Positions 26,182-34,745 of a DNA stretch of 64,000 nt are shown here, piece by piece. The notes below the pieces were generated by a model, which worked only from the letters and a program-made list of their open reading frames with translations, was not told the DNA's origin and ran no database searches. Location: positions 1-64,000 of the forward strand of contig NZ_LOBC01000009.1 in assembly GCF_001583695.1 (NCBI RefSeq), read 5' to 3'. This stretch comes from Bacillus wiedmannii. Lineage in GTDB: Bacteria; Bacillota; Bacilli; Bacillales; Bacillaceae_G. The translations under genes were made by a program, and so were the position numbers. Numbering within the stretch: the stretch's first letter is position 1; the number at the start of each line of letters is the position of its first letter.

Positions 26182-26282
26182 TTGATTTATACGATTAATG
26201 TGTATTATAATGAAACAAATTTAATTATTGCTGATTGGAAAAACCAAAGGCACTTTTCTCATACGGGAAAAGTGCCTTTTTC
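26182..26282 (+). promoter_or_regulatory. tauE leader: promoter followed by an intrinsic terminator
   Basis: TTGATT (26182-26187) and TATAAT (26206-26211) with 18-base spacing form a good promoter. About 30 bases past the likely start, AAAGGCACTTTTC (26246-26258) pairs perfectly with GAAAAGTGCCTTT (26267-26279), followed by T residues. The hairpin ends 25 bases before the tauE ATG, so full-length mRNA must read through it. A small TTGG/CCAA hairpin precedes it. No known riboswitch class is recognised. Confidence 0.55.
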
Positions 26283-26307
26283 ATTTACTATTACAGGGGG
26301 ATTATTT

Positions 26308-27210
26308 ATGCAGAAATTAATTGTCTTTGCTATTATTGGATTTTTCGCTCAATTGATTGACGGAGCACTTGGAATGGCGTATGGGGTAACATCTACCTCA
26401 CTTTTACTAATGTTTGGTATCGCACCTGCTGTCGCTTCCGCATCTGTTCATTTAGCTGAAGTCGTTACAACCGCCGCTTCTGGTGCATCCCACATCAAAT
26501 TTGGAAACGTTGATAAATATACCGTTTCCAGGCTTACATTGCCAGGAGCAGTTGGCGCATTTATTGGGGCATGTTTTTTAAGTAATTTACCTGGCGATGT
26601 AATTAAACCGTACATTTCCGTATTTTTATTTACTTTAGGGGTTTATATTTTATTACGATTCATCATTCAAAAACAAATTGTCACTTCAAAGAAACGTATG
26701 TCTGCTAAACAGCTTGTTCCGCTTGGCTTATTCGCTGGATTCGTTGATTCCACTGGTGGTGGTGGCTGGGGTCCAATTACGACACCTGTACTTTTAGCAA
26801 GAGGAAACGAAGCTAGAAAAGTTATCGGCTCTGTAGATACGAGTGAATTTCCTGTTTCACTCGCTGCAACAATCGGATTTTTCATTTCACTTGGATGGGA
26901 ACAAGTAAGTTGGGTTTGGGTATTTGCGTTAATGCTTGGCGGTATTGTCGCAGCTCCAATTGCTGCATGGTTAGTACGCATCGTTCCAGCACATTTACTT
27001 GGCGTATTAGTTGGTGGCCTTATTATCTTTACAAACATCCGTACATTGCTTACTACATTTAAAGTTGATCCAACTATTATTTCACTTTCTTACGTGGCAG
27101 TTGGTCTTGTCGTTATTATTTCTATTTTCATTGCTGTTCGCAATCATTCCAATCGTTCTAACGCACCGACCGCCGGATATCCGAATGATCAAAAACAAAT
27201 GCTACCATAA
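26308..27210 (+). CDS. TauE/SafE family sulfite/anion exporter
   Basis: This 300-residue membrane protein has eight or so helices. It has the TauE/SafE twin motifs: IDGALGMAYGVTSTSLLL in the first half and VDSTGGGGWGPITTPVLL in the second. The family exports sulfite, sulfoacetate or related anions or imports C2 compounds. The start at 26308 follows AGGGGG; an in-frame ATG at 26182 lies in the promoter and is rejected. The terminator-like leader suggests conditional expression. Confidence 0.85.
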   Translation: MQKLIVFAIIGFFAQLIDGALGMAYGVTSTSLLLMFGIAPAVASASVHLAEVVTTAASGASHIKFGNVDKYTVSRLTLPGAVGAFIGACFLSNLPGDVIKPYISVFLFTLGVYILLRFIIQKQIVTSKKRMSAKQLVPLGLFAGFVDSTGGGGWGPITTPVLLARGNEARKVIGSVDTSEFPVSLAATIGFFISLGWEQVSWVWVFALMLGGIVAAPIAAWLVRIVPAHLLGVLVGGLIIFTNIRTLLTTFKVDPTIISLSYVAVGLVVIISIFIAVRNHSNRSNAPTAGYPNDQKQMLP

Positions 27211-27214
27211 CGAT

Positions 27215-27252
27215 AAAAATACCGCCCGATTTACCTCGAGCGGTATTTTTTA
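27215..27252. terminator. Bidirectional terminator
   Basis: AAAAATACCGC and GCGGTATTTTT pair around a 14-base loop between the tauE gene and the converging GNAT gene. Confidence 0.85.
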
Positions 27253-27699
27253 TTTTTCTGTTTTCCAGTTAATCATCGTTTCTGTAGTGCCAATTCTCTC
27301 CATATGTAATTTCTCTAATACACGAATCGAGCTTTCATTTTCAAGAAGTGTCTCTGCAATAATCGTTTCTATCTCTCCTGCTTGAAAAGCCCAATTTATT
27401 AGTTCTCTTACAGCTTCTGTCGCATACCCTTTATTCCAATATTTCTCAATAAATCCGTAACCAATTTCTACTGTATGTTCCTCATTTGGTTTCCCTTTAA
27501 ACCCAATATCACCTAGAACGATGTCATCTTCTTTGCGAATGACATACCACGCACCCCAAGGTAATACATTCTCATCTTTTTTTACATTTTCTACATGCCC
27601 TACAATATGTGGACCACTATTATATCCTTGCTCGTTAGCAACTTGCATACTCTCTTCTGTACACGGCACTATATAGAGCCTTTCTGTTTCTAATTTCAT
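27250..27699 (-). CDS. GNAT family N-acetyltransferase (RimJ/RimL-like)
   Basis: This 149-residue protein starts MKLETERLYIVPCTEE, a RimJ/RimL-type N-terminus. The acetyl-CoA loop is WNKGYATEAV, preceded by VEIGYGFIEKY, and the C-terminal ENESSIRVLEKLHM is standard for the family. The acceptor is unknown. It is transcribed alone, and the converging tauE gene shares its terminator. Confidence 0.85.
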   Translation of the reverse strand: MKLETERLYIVPCTEESMQVANEQGYNSGPHIVGHVENVKKDENVLPWGAWYVIRKEDDIVLGDIGFKGKPNEEHTVEIGYGFIEKYWNKGYATEAVRELINWAFQAGEIETIIAETLLENESSIRVLEKLHMERIGTTETMINWKTEK

Positions 27700-28010
27700 G
27701 TTGATTTCCCCTTTTCAATTAAACAATACCTCAATTTTATCAGAAATAAAAAGAATATTCATTCTATTTATCAGATTTATAACTTATTCTTTGAAACGAA
27801 TTTAAGGAATAATCCCCTTTTGATAGTTATGTCGAATTATATTTTCTGAATTTTCTTTTAACTTTAAAGGGTTTTTCAATATTTTTTGCGAAACATTTGT
27901 ATAACAATTTTTTCTTTGCTTATTGCTACATAATAGTAGGTTCGGGTGGAGTTATGCAAGCGTTTCCTATACAATAACCGATATTTTTTGACTTTTCCTA
28001 ACAAAATCCC
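27700..28010. other. Gene-free spacer before the lysP leader
   Basis: About 310 bases of AT-rich DNA. A 68-codon minus-strand frame covers 27876-28082, but it overlaps the lysP promoter, has no ribosome site and reads as noise. Nothing else is evident. Confidence 0.5.
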
Positions 28011-28039
28011 TTGCAATATATTCAGAAACTCATTACAAT
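28011..28039 (+). promoter_or_regulatory. Probable lysP promoter
   Basis: TTGCAA (28011-28016) and TACAAT (28034-28039) are separated by 17 bases, placing the transcript start about 40 bases before the riboswitch. Confidence 0.45.
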
Positions 28040-28085
28040 TGCCATATATTAAATATCTTAGCAATATATAAATCCTCATCAATCC

Positions 28086-28273
28086 GATGAGGTAGAGGTT
28101 GCGACTTTTAAGAGTAAAACGGACGAGACACAGAGAATGTCACTGACTCCGTTTGAAAGGAAAAGTTGCCGAAGTTTATATTTCTTCTCTGGAAATATGA
28201 GCTGGGGCTGTCTCCGAAAGGAACAGAACTGTCACGTTTACAAAATTACCGTGTAAACGTGGGGTGCTATCTT
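28086..28273 (+). ncRNA. Lysine riboswitch (L box)
   Basis: The region carries the L-box consensus pieces in order: AGAGGTTGCGAC, AAGAGTAA, AAAGTTGCCGAAG, GCTGGGGCTGT, a CGAAAGG loop, GAACTGTCACG and a closing GGGGTGCTATCTT. It binds lysine and, through the downstream terminator, lowers expression of the lysine permease when lysine is plentiful. Placement directly before lysP confirms the call. Confidence 0.9.
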
Positions 28274-28312
28274 AACGGAAGGGTATGATGGGGTGGTTAT
28301 TTGTGAAACGTT

Positions 28313-28338
28313 CCGCCTAATTCCTTTGGCGGTTTTTT
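28313..28338 (+). terminator. Riboswitch expression-platform terminator
   Basis: CCGCC and GGCGG enclose a 10-base loop, followed by TTTTTT, 50 bases before the lysP start. It is the off-state hairpin of the lysine riboswitch. Confidence 0.8.
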
Positions 28339-28389
28339 GTATTTTTCTCCCCCGCTCCTTCCTAACCTACAAGAAAAGGAGTGTTGAAC

Positions 28390-29856
28390 ATGAATAGCGC
28401 AACAAATCAATCTACCTCTAAAACGCAAACTACACAAGGACAAGGTGAATTAAAACGCGGATTAAAATCTCGTCACCTTACGATGATTTCTCTCGGTGGT
28501 ACAATCGGTACCGGACTATTTCTTGCCAGCGGTGGTGTCATCCATTCAGCTGGTCCTGGCGGTGCACTAATCGCATACGCCGCAATTGGAATTATGGTGT
28601 ATTTCTTAATGACAAGCTTAGCTGAACTTGCAGCTTACATGCCTGTTACTGGATCTTTTAGCACGTATGCAACAAAATTTGTTGATCCATCACTTGGCTT
28701 TGCACTTGGATGGAACTATTGGTATAACTGGGCGATTACAATTGCGGCAGAACTAGCGGCCGTAACATTAATTATGAAATTTTGGTTCCCTGATACCCCT
28801 TCCCTCATTTGGAGCGGATTATGTTTAGCTATTATTTTCCTTTTAAACTACTTATCTGTTAAAGGGTTTGGTGAATCTGAATATTGGTTCGCACTTATTA
28901 AAGTAGTTACTATTATTATCTTTTTAATTGTCGGCTTTATGATGATTTTTGGAATTATGGGCGGCGAGACTGTTGGCTTTAAAAACTTCACTGTTGCAGA
29001 TGCACCATTTAACGGTGGTATTATGGCAATTATCGGTGTATTTATGGCAGCTGGTTTCTCATTCCAAGGTACTGAATTACTTGGGGTAGCTGCTGGTGAA
29101 ACTTCTGATCCAGAACGTAATATTCCGAAAGCAATTCGTTCGATCTTTTGGCGTATTCTTTTATTCTATATTCTTGCGATTCTCGTTATCGGTTTATTAA
29201 TTCCTTATACAACTGAAAGCCTTGCCGCAAGTGATGTAACAGTAAGTCCATTTACACTTATTTTTGAAAAAGCGGGCGTTGCCTTTGCTGCTTCTGTTAT
29301 GAACGCTGTTATTTTAACGGCAGTACTATCTGCTGGTAACTCTGGAATGTATGCATCAACTCGTATGCTTTGGGATTTAGCTCGCCAAGGGAAAGCACCG
29401 AAGTTTCTTGGTAAATTAGATAGCCGCGGTGTACCTGTTAACGCATTAATCGTAACATCGATTGTCGGTAGTATCGCTTTCATTGCTTCTTTATTCGGTG
29501 ACGGTGTTGTATATATTTGGTTATTAAACGCATCTGGAATGTCTGGCTTTATAGCATGGGTCGGCATTGCAATTAGTCATTACCGTTTCCGTAAAGCATA
29601 TATCGCTCAAGGTAAAGATTTAAAAGACTTACCATATAGAGCAAAATGGTTCCCGTTCGGTCCAATCTTCGCATTTGCACTTTGTGTCATCGTAATTTTA
29701 GGACAAAACTACGGCGCATTTATGGGCGAAGCAATCGATTGGAACGGTGTACTCGTTTCTTACATCGGTTTACCACTCTTCTTAGTACTATGGTTAGGAT
29801 ATAAATTTACGAAGAAAACGAAAGTGATTCCACTTGATAAATGTGAATTGAAATAA
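28390..29856 (+). CDS. lysP: Lysine-specific amino acid permease
   Basis: This 488-residue APC-family permease has about twelve helices. The N-terminal KRGLKSRHLTMISLGGTIGT is the amino acid permease signature and FSFQGTELLGVAAGET the conserved sixth-helix region. Identity as LysP rests on the lysine riboswitch in its leader and the LysP-like sequence. It imports lysine by proton symport. The start at 28390 has AAAGGAG eight bases upstream; a GTG at 28381 falls inside that site. A terminator follows directly. Confidence 0.9.
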   Translation: MNSATNQSTSKTQTTQGQGELKRGLKSRHLTMISLGGTIGTGLFLASGGVIHSAGPGGALIAYAAIGIMVYFLMTSLAELAAYMPVTGSFSTYATKFVDPSLGFALGWNYWYNWAITIAAELAAVTLIMKFWFPDTPSLIWSGLCLAIIFLLNYLSVKGFGESEYWFALIKVVTIIIFLIVGFMMIFGIMGGETVGFKNFTVADAPFNGGIMAIIGVFMAAGFSFQGTELLGVAAGETSDPERNIPKAIRSIFWRILLFYILAILVIGLLIPYTTESLAASDVTVSPFTLIFEKAGVAFAASVMNAVILTAVLSAGNSGMYASTRMLWDLARQGKAPKFLGKLDSRGVPVNALIVTSIVGSIAFIASLFGDGVVYIWLLNASGMSGFIAWVGIAISHYRFRKAYIAQGKDLKDLPYRAKWFPFGPIFAFALCVIVILGQNYGAFMGEAIDWNGVLVSYIGLPLFLVLWLGYKFTKKTKVIPLDKCELK

Positions 29857-29860
29857 AGTG

Positions 29861-29894
29861 AAACGAGCAAACAAATATGTTTGCTCGTTTTTTA
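29861..29894 (+). terminator. Terminator after lysP
   Basis: AAACGAGCAAACA and TGTTTGCTCGTTT flank a four-base loop, followed by T residues. Confidence 0.9.
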
Positions 29895-29969
29895 TTCCAA
29901 TGCTTCTCCCTTCCCTATTGCTCCTGTTTTTGCAATAATAAAGGAAATATAAATAAAGGTTGGGATACC

Positions 29970-30275
29970 ATGAACATTCGCATTACTGATGAAGCAAAAG
30001 CAGCTATACATAGATTAGAACGTGAAGACAAAAAAATCATTCGCATTAGAGGAACAATGACAAACTCTTGTAGTATTTTCGTTGATGTTGATTTAATTTG
30101 GGATACATATGATGCAGATGATGTTGTATATGAAGGTGCTGATTTTATTGTACAAATGGATTCATTTACGAAAGACTACACTGGTGATACGGTGACACTT
30201 GATTATAAAACGACAGGTTTTAGTATTACGACTCCGAGTGAGACTTTAGTTTATGGGTTGTCGATTAAAAAATAA
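29970..30275 (+). CDS. HesB/IscA-like iron-sulfur biosynthesis family protein
   Basis: This 101-residue protein has the beta-rich HesB-like fold, starting MNIRITDEAKAAIHRLE and continuing IRGTMTNSCSIFVDVDL. Only one Cys (in NSC) is present, whereas true A-type carriers have a Cys-x-Cys pair plus a third Cys, so iron-sulfur carriage is doubtful; similar Bacillus proteins (YneR-like) are also atypical. The start at 29970 has AAAGGTTGGG upstream; the 31 codons before it run through the lysP terminator and are rejected. Confidence 0.65.
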   Translation: MNIRITDEAKAAIHRLEREDKKIIRIRGTMTNSCSIFVDVDLIWDTYDADDVVYEGADFIVQMDSFTKDYTGDTVTLDYKTTGFSITTPSETLVYGLSIKK

Positions 30276-30308
30276 AAATTATTTTCAGCTTACAAATGAG
30301 GTGAAAAA

Positions 30309-31079
30309 ATGAGTAATTATGTTCCGTTAAAATTTTTATTTAATGAAGAATTAGCAGAAAAAATGGCTGATTCTATTTGTAAACACGATCCTACTTTCTC
30401 TAAAAGAAACTTTGTATCTTCCGTAACATGTAAAGTTGAAAATTTAGAGTTAAAGCAGCGTATTGAAGTAATAGCAGATGAATTACACAATGCTTTACAA
30501 AAAGATTTTCATGCAGCAATACATATTTTACTGAAAACATTGGGGCCAGAAAACACAACAGAAGTAGGCACATTTACAAATGGATATATGTACATGCCTA
30601 TTGCAAAATACGTTGAAAAATATGGGCTTAACGATTTTGAAACCTCATGTAACGCCATGTATGAAATAACAAAAAGGAATACTGCTGAATATGCCATTCG
30701 GCCTTTTCTTGAAACATACCATGAAGACACACTAGGCATATTACAACAGTGGATTCATGATGAAAACAGCCACATTAGAAGATTAGTTTCCGAAGGTACA
30801 AGACCAAGACTTCCTTGGGCTAAAAAAATAGGAGCTCTGAAAGGTGACTTTAAGAACAATTTACAGCTTCTTGAGCCATTAATGAATGATCCGTCTAAAT
30901 ATGTCCAAAAATCAGTAGCCAATCATATTAACGATATTACGAAAGAAGATAAAGAACTCGTTTTTCAATGGTTACAACAATTACGCGATAAACAGCATCC
31001 TGTTAACCTTTGGATTATAAAACATGGGTTACGAACGGTTATTAAAAATGGTACTTTGCCAAAAGATTTTTCTTTTTGA
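30309..31079 (+). CDS. DNA alkylation repair protein, AlkC/AlkD HEAT-like family
   Basis: This 256-residue all-helical protein is made of HEAT-like repeats, with the AlkC-type segment RRLVSEGTRPRLPWA and repeats such as PSKYVQKSVANHINDIT and HPVNLWIIKHGLRTVI. AlkC and AlkD, first found in B. cereus, are glycosylases that excise N3- and N7-alkylated purines without base flipping. The EGTRPRLPWA segment favours the AlkC branch. GAGGTG precedes the ATG. It lies 33 bases after the HesB-like gene and is probably co-transcribed with it. Confidence 0.75.
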   Translation: MSNYVPLKFLFNEELAEKMADSICKHDPTFSKRNFVSSVTCKVENLELKQRIEVIADELHNALQKDFHAAIHILLKTLGPENTTEVGTFTNGYMYMPIAKYVEKYGLNDFETSCNAMYEITKRNTAEYAIRPFLETYHEDTLGILQQWIHDENSHIRRLVSEGTRPRLPWAKKIGALKGDFKNNLQLLEPLMNDPSKYVQKSVANHINDITKEDKELVFQWLQQLRDKQHPVNLWIIKHGLRTVIKNGTLPKDFSF

Positions 31080-31090
31080 GTATTTTAAAC

Positions 31091-31133
31091 AAAACCGCTT
31101 ATGCTTCAAGAATGAAGTATAAGCGGTTTTTCC
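31091..31133 (+). terminator. Intrinsic terminator
   Basis: AAAACCGCTTATGCTTCA pairs with TGAAGTATAAGCGGTTTT (one G-T mismatch) around a four-base loop, followed by T residues. Confidence 0.85.
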
Positions 31134-31189
31134 TTTTGAATAAAGCAATAATAAACGTAAAAAGTGCTTTAAAATTCTTCTTTATACCT

Positions 31190-32173
31190 TTATTTTACTA
31201 GCTCTTCTATGTTATCATTTTTCTTGATTTTTTCTGATGATAGCCAGAGTGAATAACTTGTTCCATCCTTGTTCCTTAAAAATATGTTAAATTCCTTATT
31301 ATATAGTTCTTCTTTAAGAATAGTGACTACCTTTCTCAAATCCTCTATTACATAGGAATCATTTCTATATTTTATCTCACTGTCATTGAAAACTAAAGTC
31401 AATTCATACTCTAGACAGTTGCCGTCTTTCGGCTGTGAACAAGTAATATCTTCAATTACAAAACGATCATTTTGAATTTCATTTAACCTTTCGCCTACTT
31501 TTGTTTCAGTTTGAATCAAATATGTCCAATAACCTCTTACAGTGTTTTTCATTGTTAAAAGCAGTTCTTCTTTCGTTATAGCTTTTTGCACATTATCAAA
31601 AGGTAAGCCTATAGATTCACCATTATGATCCTCAATTTCAAGTTTTGTTATCTTTTTATTACTCTTCTGAATGAATTGGAATAGAGCATATAAACGATCT
31701 AATTCTTTTGATTCAAATTGACTGTAATCAATCTTGTCACTCGTTTTTAAAGTTAATAATAACTTATCAGTTGGTTTCTCCTCTATATAATCATCATCCA
31801 CTATATATTGAAAAACATTTTTATTTTCAGGTTCCACGTAACCTAATTTTTTAATTTCTTCTAGCATGGGTTTGAATTTCTTATATTCCTCATATGTTTT
31901 TGTCCCGTATTGATATTCATCCCCTTTTATTCTTGAATATAAGAAACCATCTACCTCTACTCTAAATTGAATATTTTTATTATTTTTTGCTTGAACAGTA
32001 TGATATGTATGTCCCATATTCCCTTCATGTATAGCACCCCAATCTGTTACAATCACATCAATTCCATGCTTTTTTTTCACATATTTTTTCACCTGATCTT
32101 CATCTTCATAATTACAACCACTTAAACATAAGAAACATAACAATAGCAACATTACATTTTTCATTCTTTTCAT
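31190..32173 (-). CDS. Putative lipoprotein of unknown function
   Basis: This 327-residue protein has a lipoprotein signal: MKRMKN, a hydrophobic core LLLLCFLCLSGC and the lipobox LSGC, so it is probably anchored outside the cytoplasmic membrane. The mature part is charged, with no cysteine-rich or enzymatic motif, and contains FRVEVDGFLYSRIKGDEY. I recognise no family. It is a single-gene unit. The ATG at 32173 is close to a second in-frame ATG (MKN), and either gives the same lipobox. Confidence 0.65.
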   Translation of the reverse strand: MKRMKNVMLLLLCFLCLSGCNYEDEDQVKKYVKKKHGIDVIVTDWGAIHEGNMGHTYHTVQAKNNKNIQFRVEVDGFLYSRIKGDEYQYGTKTYEEYKKFKPMLEEIKKLGYVEPENKNVFQYIVDDDYIEEKPTDKLLLTLKTSDKIDYSQFESKELDRLYALFQFIQKSNKKITKLEIEDHNGESIGLPFDNVQKAITKEELLLTMKNTVRGYWTYLIQTETKVGERLNEIQNDRFVIEDITCSQPKDGNCLEYELTLVFNDSEIKYRNDSYVIEDLRKVVTILKEELYNKEFNIFLRNKDGTSYSLWLSSEKIKKNDNIEELVK

Positions 32174-32228
32174 ATAGCACCTTGCCCTCTTCCTTGCATA
32201 AGAAATGTTCGCTAATTAAAGACTGTAT

Positions 32229-32272
32229 AAAAAAGAGAATAATAACACCTATACATTATTATTCTCTTTTTT
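32229..32272 (-). terminator. Terminator overlapping the end of the small membrane gene
   Basis: AAAAAAGAGAATAATAA pairs with TTATTATTCTCTTTTTT around a short loop. The right arm lies in the last codons of the gene ending at 32249. Confidence 0.75.
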
Positions 32273-32449
32273 ATAGAAACGGGTCGAATCACAGGCAATA
32301 ACCCATCCTATAACGATTAATGTTACAGATAATAACTTAAGGCCCGTCTTATATATATAATCCAAATCTTTAAGGTAAACAAAGGATATTACTCCTAATA
32401 CAGCACCCACTATCCCTAGAATCAAACCCTTATACTTTTGTAAAAACAT
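32249..32449 (-). CDS. Small two-helix membrane protein
   Basis: This 66-residue protein has two hydrophobic segments (GLILGIVGAVLGVISFVYL and LLSVTLIVIGWVIAC) and a basic, asparagine-ending tail. The start at 32449 has AAAGGGGG seven bases upstream; the longer frame from 32518 is rejected for lack of a ribosome site. Its stop and final codons lie in the terminator stem. No family is known to me. Confidence 0.6.
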   Translation of the reverse strand: MFLQKYKGLILGIVGAVLGVISFVYLKDLDYIYKTGLKLLSVTLIVIGWVIACDSTRFYKKENNNV

Positions 32450-32927
32450 CTTATTCCCCCTTTCGTACAAACTAAATATTCCAAATATAAACAATACTAA
32501 ATTATGGAATATTTTCAAAGAATAAAATTTTTATATTCAGTATATATATATCAATTTCTTATATAAATAAAAACATCCCCATAGATAAGTAAATCTAAAG
32601 GGAGTAAACGGTTCCACTTTTTTATAAACAGTACGACTTTATTGTTATGTAACAGAAATGTGAAATATCATATTTCACAAAATATCTTGGCACAATGCAG
32701 TTTCACTATATAGCCCATCCAAAATTTAGTTGTACTCTCACCTTACCTTATAACTTCAAAGGATTTCCACTCGATTATCCCGAATATACAAATAATCACT
32801 CTAACAAGGAGCGAATTTATATGAATCTATTCGAACATGAAACGTAAAACCGTTCCACTTTAATAAGAGGTCCTCCTTTTTTCTTTTCTCATCATATCAT
32901 TTACTTACAAAATAGGAGGATACAATT
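32450..32927 (+). other. Long leader or spacer before the methyltransferase gene
   Basis: About 480 bases without a full gene. It holds two similar words, CGGTTCCACTTT near 32610 and CCGTTCCACTTT near 32848, and an eight-codon ORF at 32821-32847 with a good AAGGAG site. The second word and T-rich tract after it look like a decayed terminator. No known RNA family is evident. Confidence 0.4.
32821..32847 (+). other. Eight-codon ORF (MNLFEHET) with strong ribosome site
   Basis: AAGGAG at 32806-32811 is well placed for this ATG. The peptide ends at TAA 32847. It may be a leader peptide, or the stub of a gene whose remainder was deleted. The methyltransferase begins 80 bases later. Confidence 0.3.
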
Positions 32928-33689
32928 ATGAAACGTGATCCATTATTTTTAACTTTATTAGAAAGTGCAAATACACATTTTAGCGGCTGGGATTTTTCTT
33001 TCATTTCAGAAACGGGTCGAATGAATAGCGAGCCTTTATCGTGGTCGTACGGCAGCACTGCTTTCCAGCTTATGCAGCGTGCAAAATCAATGCTTGATAT
33101 GGGGACTGGCGGCGGAGAATTTTTATCTATGTTACAACCGTTCCCATCAACTATTTTTGCGACTGAGGGCTATGCTCCAAACGTGCCAATTGCTCGAAAC
33201 AAATTAGAACCTTTAGGGGTTACAGTTATAGAGGTAACGGATGATACTGCTTTACCATTTCAAGATGGTCAGTTTGATTTCATTATAAATCAGCATGAAT
33301 CATATGCTGCCTCTGAGGTAAACAGAATCCTTTCTCCAAATGGAATTTTCCTTACACAACAAGTTGGTGGTCTCGATTGTGCGGAACTAAATGAGCAGTT
33401 TAGCGCACCGCTAAATAGCGAATTTGCAAGTTGGTCGCTTGAAACGGCATGTAGTCAGTTAGAGGAAAATGGATTTACTATTTTAGAAGCAAAAGAAGAG
33501 TTCCCTTTTCAACGTTTTTATGACATTGGTGCGATCGTCTATTATTTAAAAGCAGTTCCGTGGCAAATTCCTGATTTTACTGTCGAAGGTTACTATGAGG
33601 AATTATATCGTATACATGAGATCATCTTGCAAAAAGGATATTTTGATGTGAAGCAACATCGTTTTATGATTAAAGCGATTCGCGGTTAA
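32928..33689 (+). CDS. Class I SAM-dependent methyltransferase
   Basis: This 253-residue protein has motif I SMLDMGTGGGEFLS (SAM-binding glycine loop), the acidic strand STIFATEGYAPN, motif II LPFQDGQFDFIINQHE and motif III LSPNGIFLTQQVGG. This is the UbiE-like class I layout. The substrate is unknown. TAGGAGGATAC precedes the ATG at good distance. It is a single gene with a terminator after it and a leader of unusual length before it. Confidence 0.85.
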   Translation: MKRDPLFLTLLESANTHFSGWDFSFISETGRMNSEPLSWSYGSTAFQLMQRAKSMLDMGTGGGEFLSMLQPFPSTIFATEGYAPNVPIARNKLEPLGVTVIEVTDDTALPFQDGQFDFIINQHESYAASEVNRILSPNGIFLTQQVGGLDCAELNEQFSAPLNSEFASWSLETACSQLEENGFTILEAKEEFPFQRFYDIGAIVYYLKAVPWQIPDFTVEGYYEELYRIHEIILQKGYFDVKQHRFMIKAIRG

Positions 33690-33703
33690 TCATGGAGCAT
33701 ATG

Positions 33704-33734
33704 AAAAAGAGATGGATCTACCATCTCTTTTTTT
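33704..33734. terminator. Bidirectional terminator
   Basis: AAAAAGAGATGG and CCATCTCTTTTT pair around a five-base loop between the methyltransferase gene and the converging PhzF gene. Confidence 0.85.
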
Positions 33735-33738
33735 ATTT

Positions 33739-34596
33739 TCACTCAATATTTTCTATATTTAAACACTTCGTTTCACAGTAATAGCCTTTGCCACCAACAT
33801 AAACTTTTTCTATTTTATTCTCGCTATCGGTTGCTAATTTAACTAATATTTCGGAAGGCGAGTGTAAAGAATAACCTTGTTCAAATACATAAACTTCTTT
33901 TTGTAAGTAGCGCTGTTCATAAAGGTAGCAAGCTAATGCACCGTTTGAAGTTCCAGTCGCTGCTTCTTCATTGATATCGTATAGCGGAGCAAAGTTTCTG
34001 CATATAATTCGATTGTCATTAAAAGTATATAGATGCATCCCGACAACATTATAATACTTGCTGATTTCTTTAATTTTTTCAAAATTAGGTTGCATTGTAT
34101 GTAATTGTGTTTCGCTTTTTATAGGAATTAAAATATCTTTTAAGCCCGTGGAGACAATTTGAATTGGGTATGCATTGTCTATATCTTTAATGTCAAAGCA
34201 GTCGATAAACTCATTTGGAGATATAACATCATAGAATATCGGTTCGTTTTGTTCCATGAATATGATGTCATCTTTTATGGTAATAGTAAGAACACCGCTG
34301 TTCGTTTCAATCGTATAGCGATTCTTGAAAAGTTTATTTACATGCATCAGTATCGCGAAAGAGCCAATTGTGGCATGACCACATAAATCAACTTCCTCTT
34401 TTGGTGTAAAATACTCAAATTTATAATCAGCAATTTCGGACTCTGATATAAATGCAGTTTCCGCATAGCCCAGTTGTTTGGCTATTGCCATTTTTTGAGT
34501 AGTGGTCAATGTATTCTCCATAAATACTACTCCAGCTTTATTTCCGCCTTTATGATCCTTGCTAAATGCACTTGCAACATAAACAGATATTTTCAT
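33739..34596 (-). CDS. PhzF family isomerase-like protein
   Basis: This protein of about 285 residues has the PhzF twin-hotdog-like fold: GGNKAGVVF near the start, AETAFIS, EEVDLCGHATIGSFA and the C-terminal EEAATGTSNGALACYLY. The catalytic Glu is in the AETAF segment. Members isomerise small cyclic acids (PhzF acts in phenazine synthesis, but no phenazine genes are here), so the substrate is unknown. The start at 34596 has AAGGAAGGTG just upstream; the 41 preceding codons are outside the family. Confidence 0.85.
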   Translation of the reverse strand: MKISVYVASAFSKDHKGGNKAGVVFMENTLTTTQKMAIAKQLGYAETAFISESEIADYKFEYFTPKEEVDLCGHATIGSFAILMHVNKLFKNRYTIETNSGVLTITIKDDIIFMEQNEPIFYDVISPNEFIDCFDIKDIDNAYPIQIVSTGLKDILIPIKSETQLHTMQPNFEKIKEISKYYNVVGMHLYTFNDNRIICRNFAPLYDINEEAATGTSNGALACYLYEQRYLQKEVYVFEQGYSLHSPSEILVKLATDSENKIEKVYVGGKGYYCETKCLNIENIE

Positions 34597-34686
34597 AAGA
34601 CACCTTCCTTCCTCACTTATAGTAAATTGTAGCATAGAACGTACTACGTATATATATTGTTGGATAAATTTTCTATAAAGCAAGAG

Positions 34687-34730
34687 ACAAACTATTTTTT
34701 TAGTATCTGAACTCTCCAAAAATAGTTTGT
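34687..34730 (-). terminator. Terminator after the VbhA-like gene
   Basis: ACAAACTATTTTT pairs perfectly with AAAAATAGTTTGT, 15 bases after the stop at 34746. Confidence 0.75.
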
Positions 34731-34745
34731 AGCGCCTCTAGTTCG

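Noticed and set aside
27876-28082. 68-codon minus-strand ORF upstream of lysP
   Set aside because: It overlaps the lysP promoter region, has low-complexity aromatic/basic sequence and no ribosome site.
33739-34596. Phenazine biosynthesis
   Set aside because: PhzF-like proteins are common outside phenazine pathways and no other phz gene is present.
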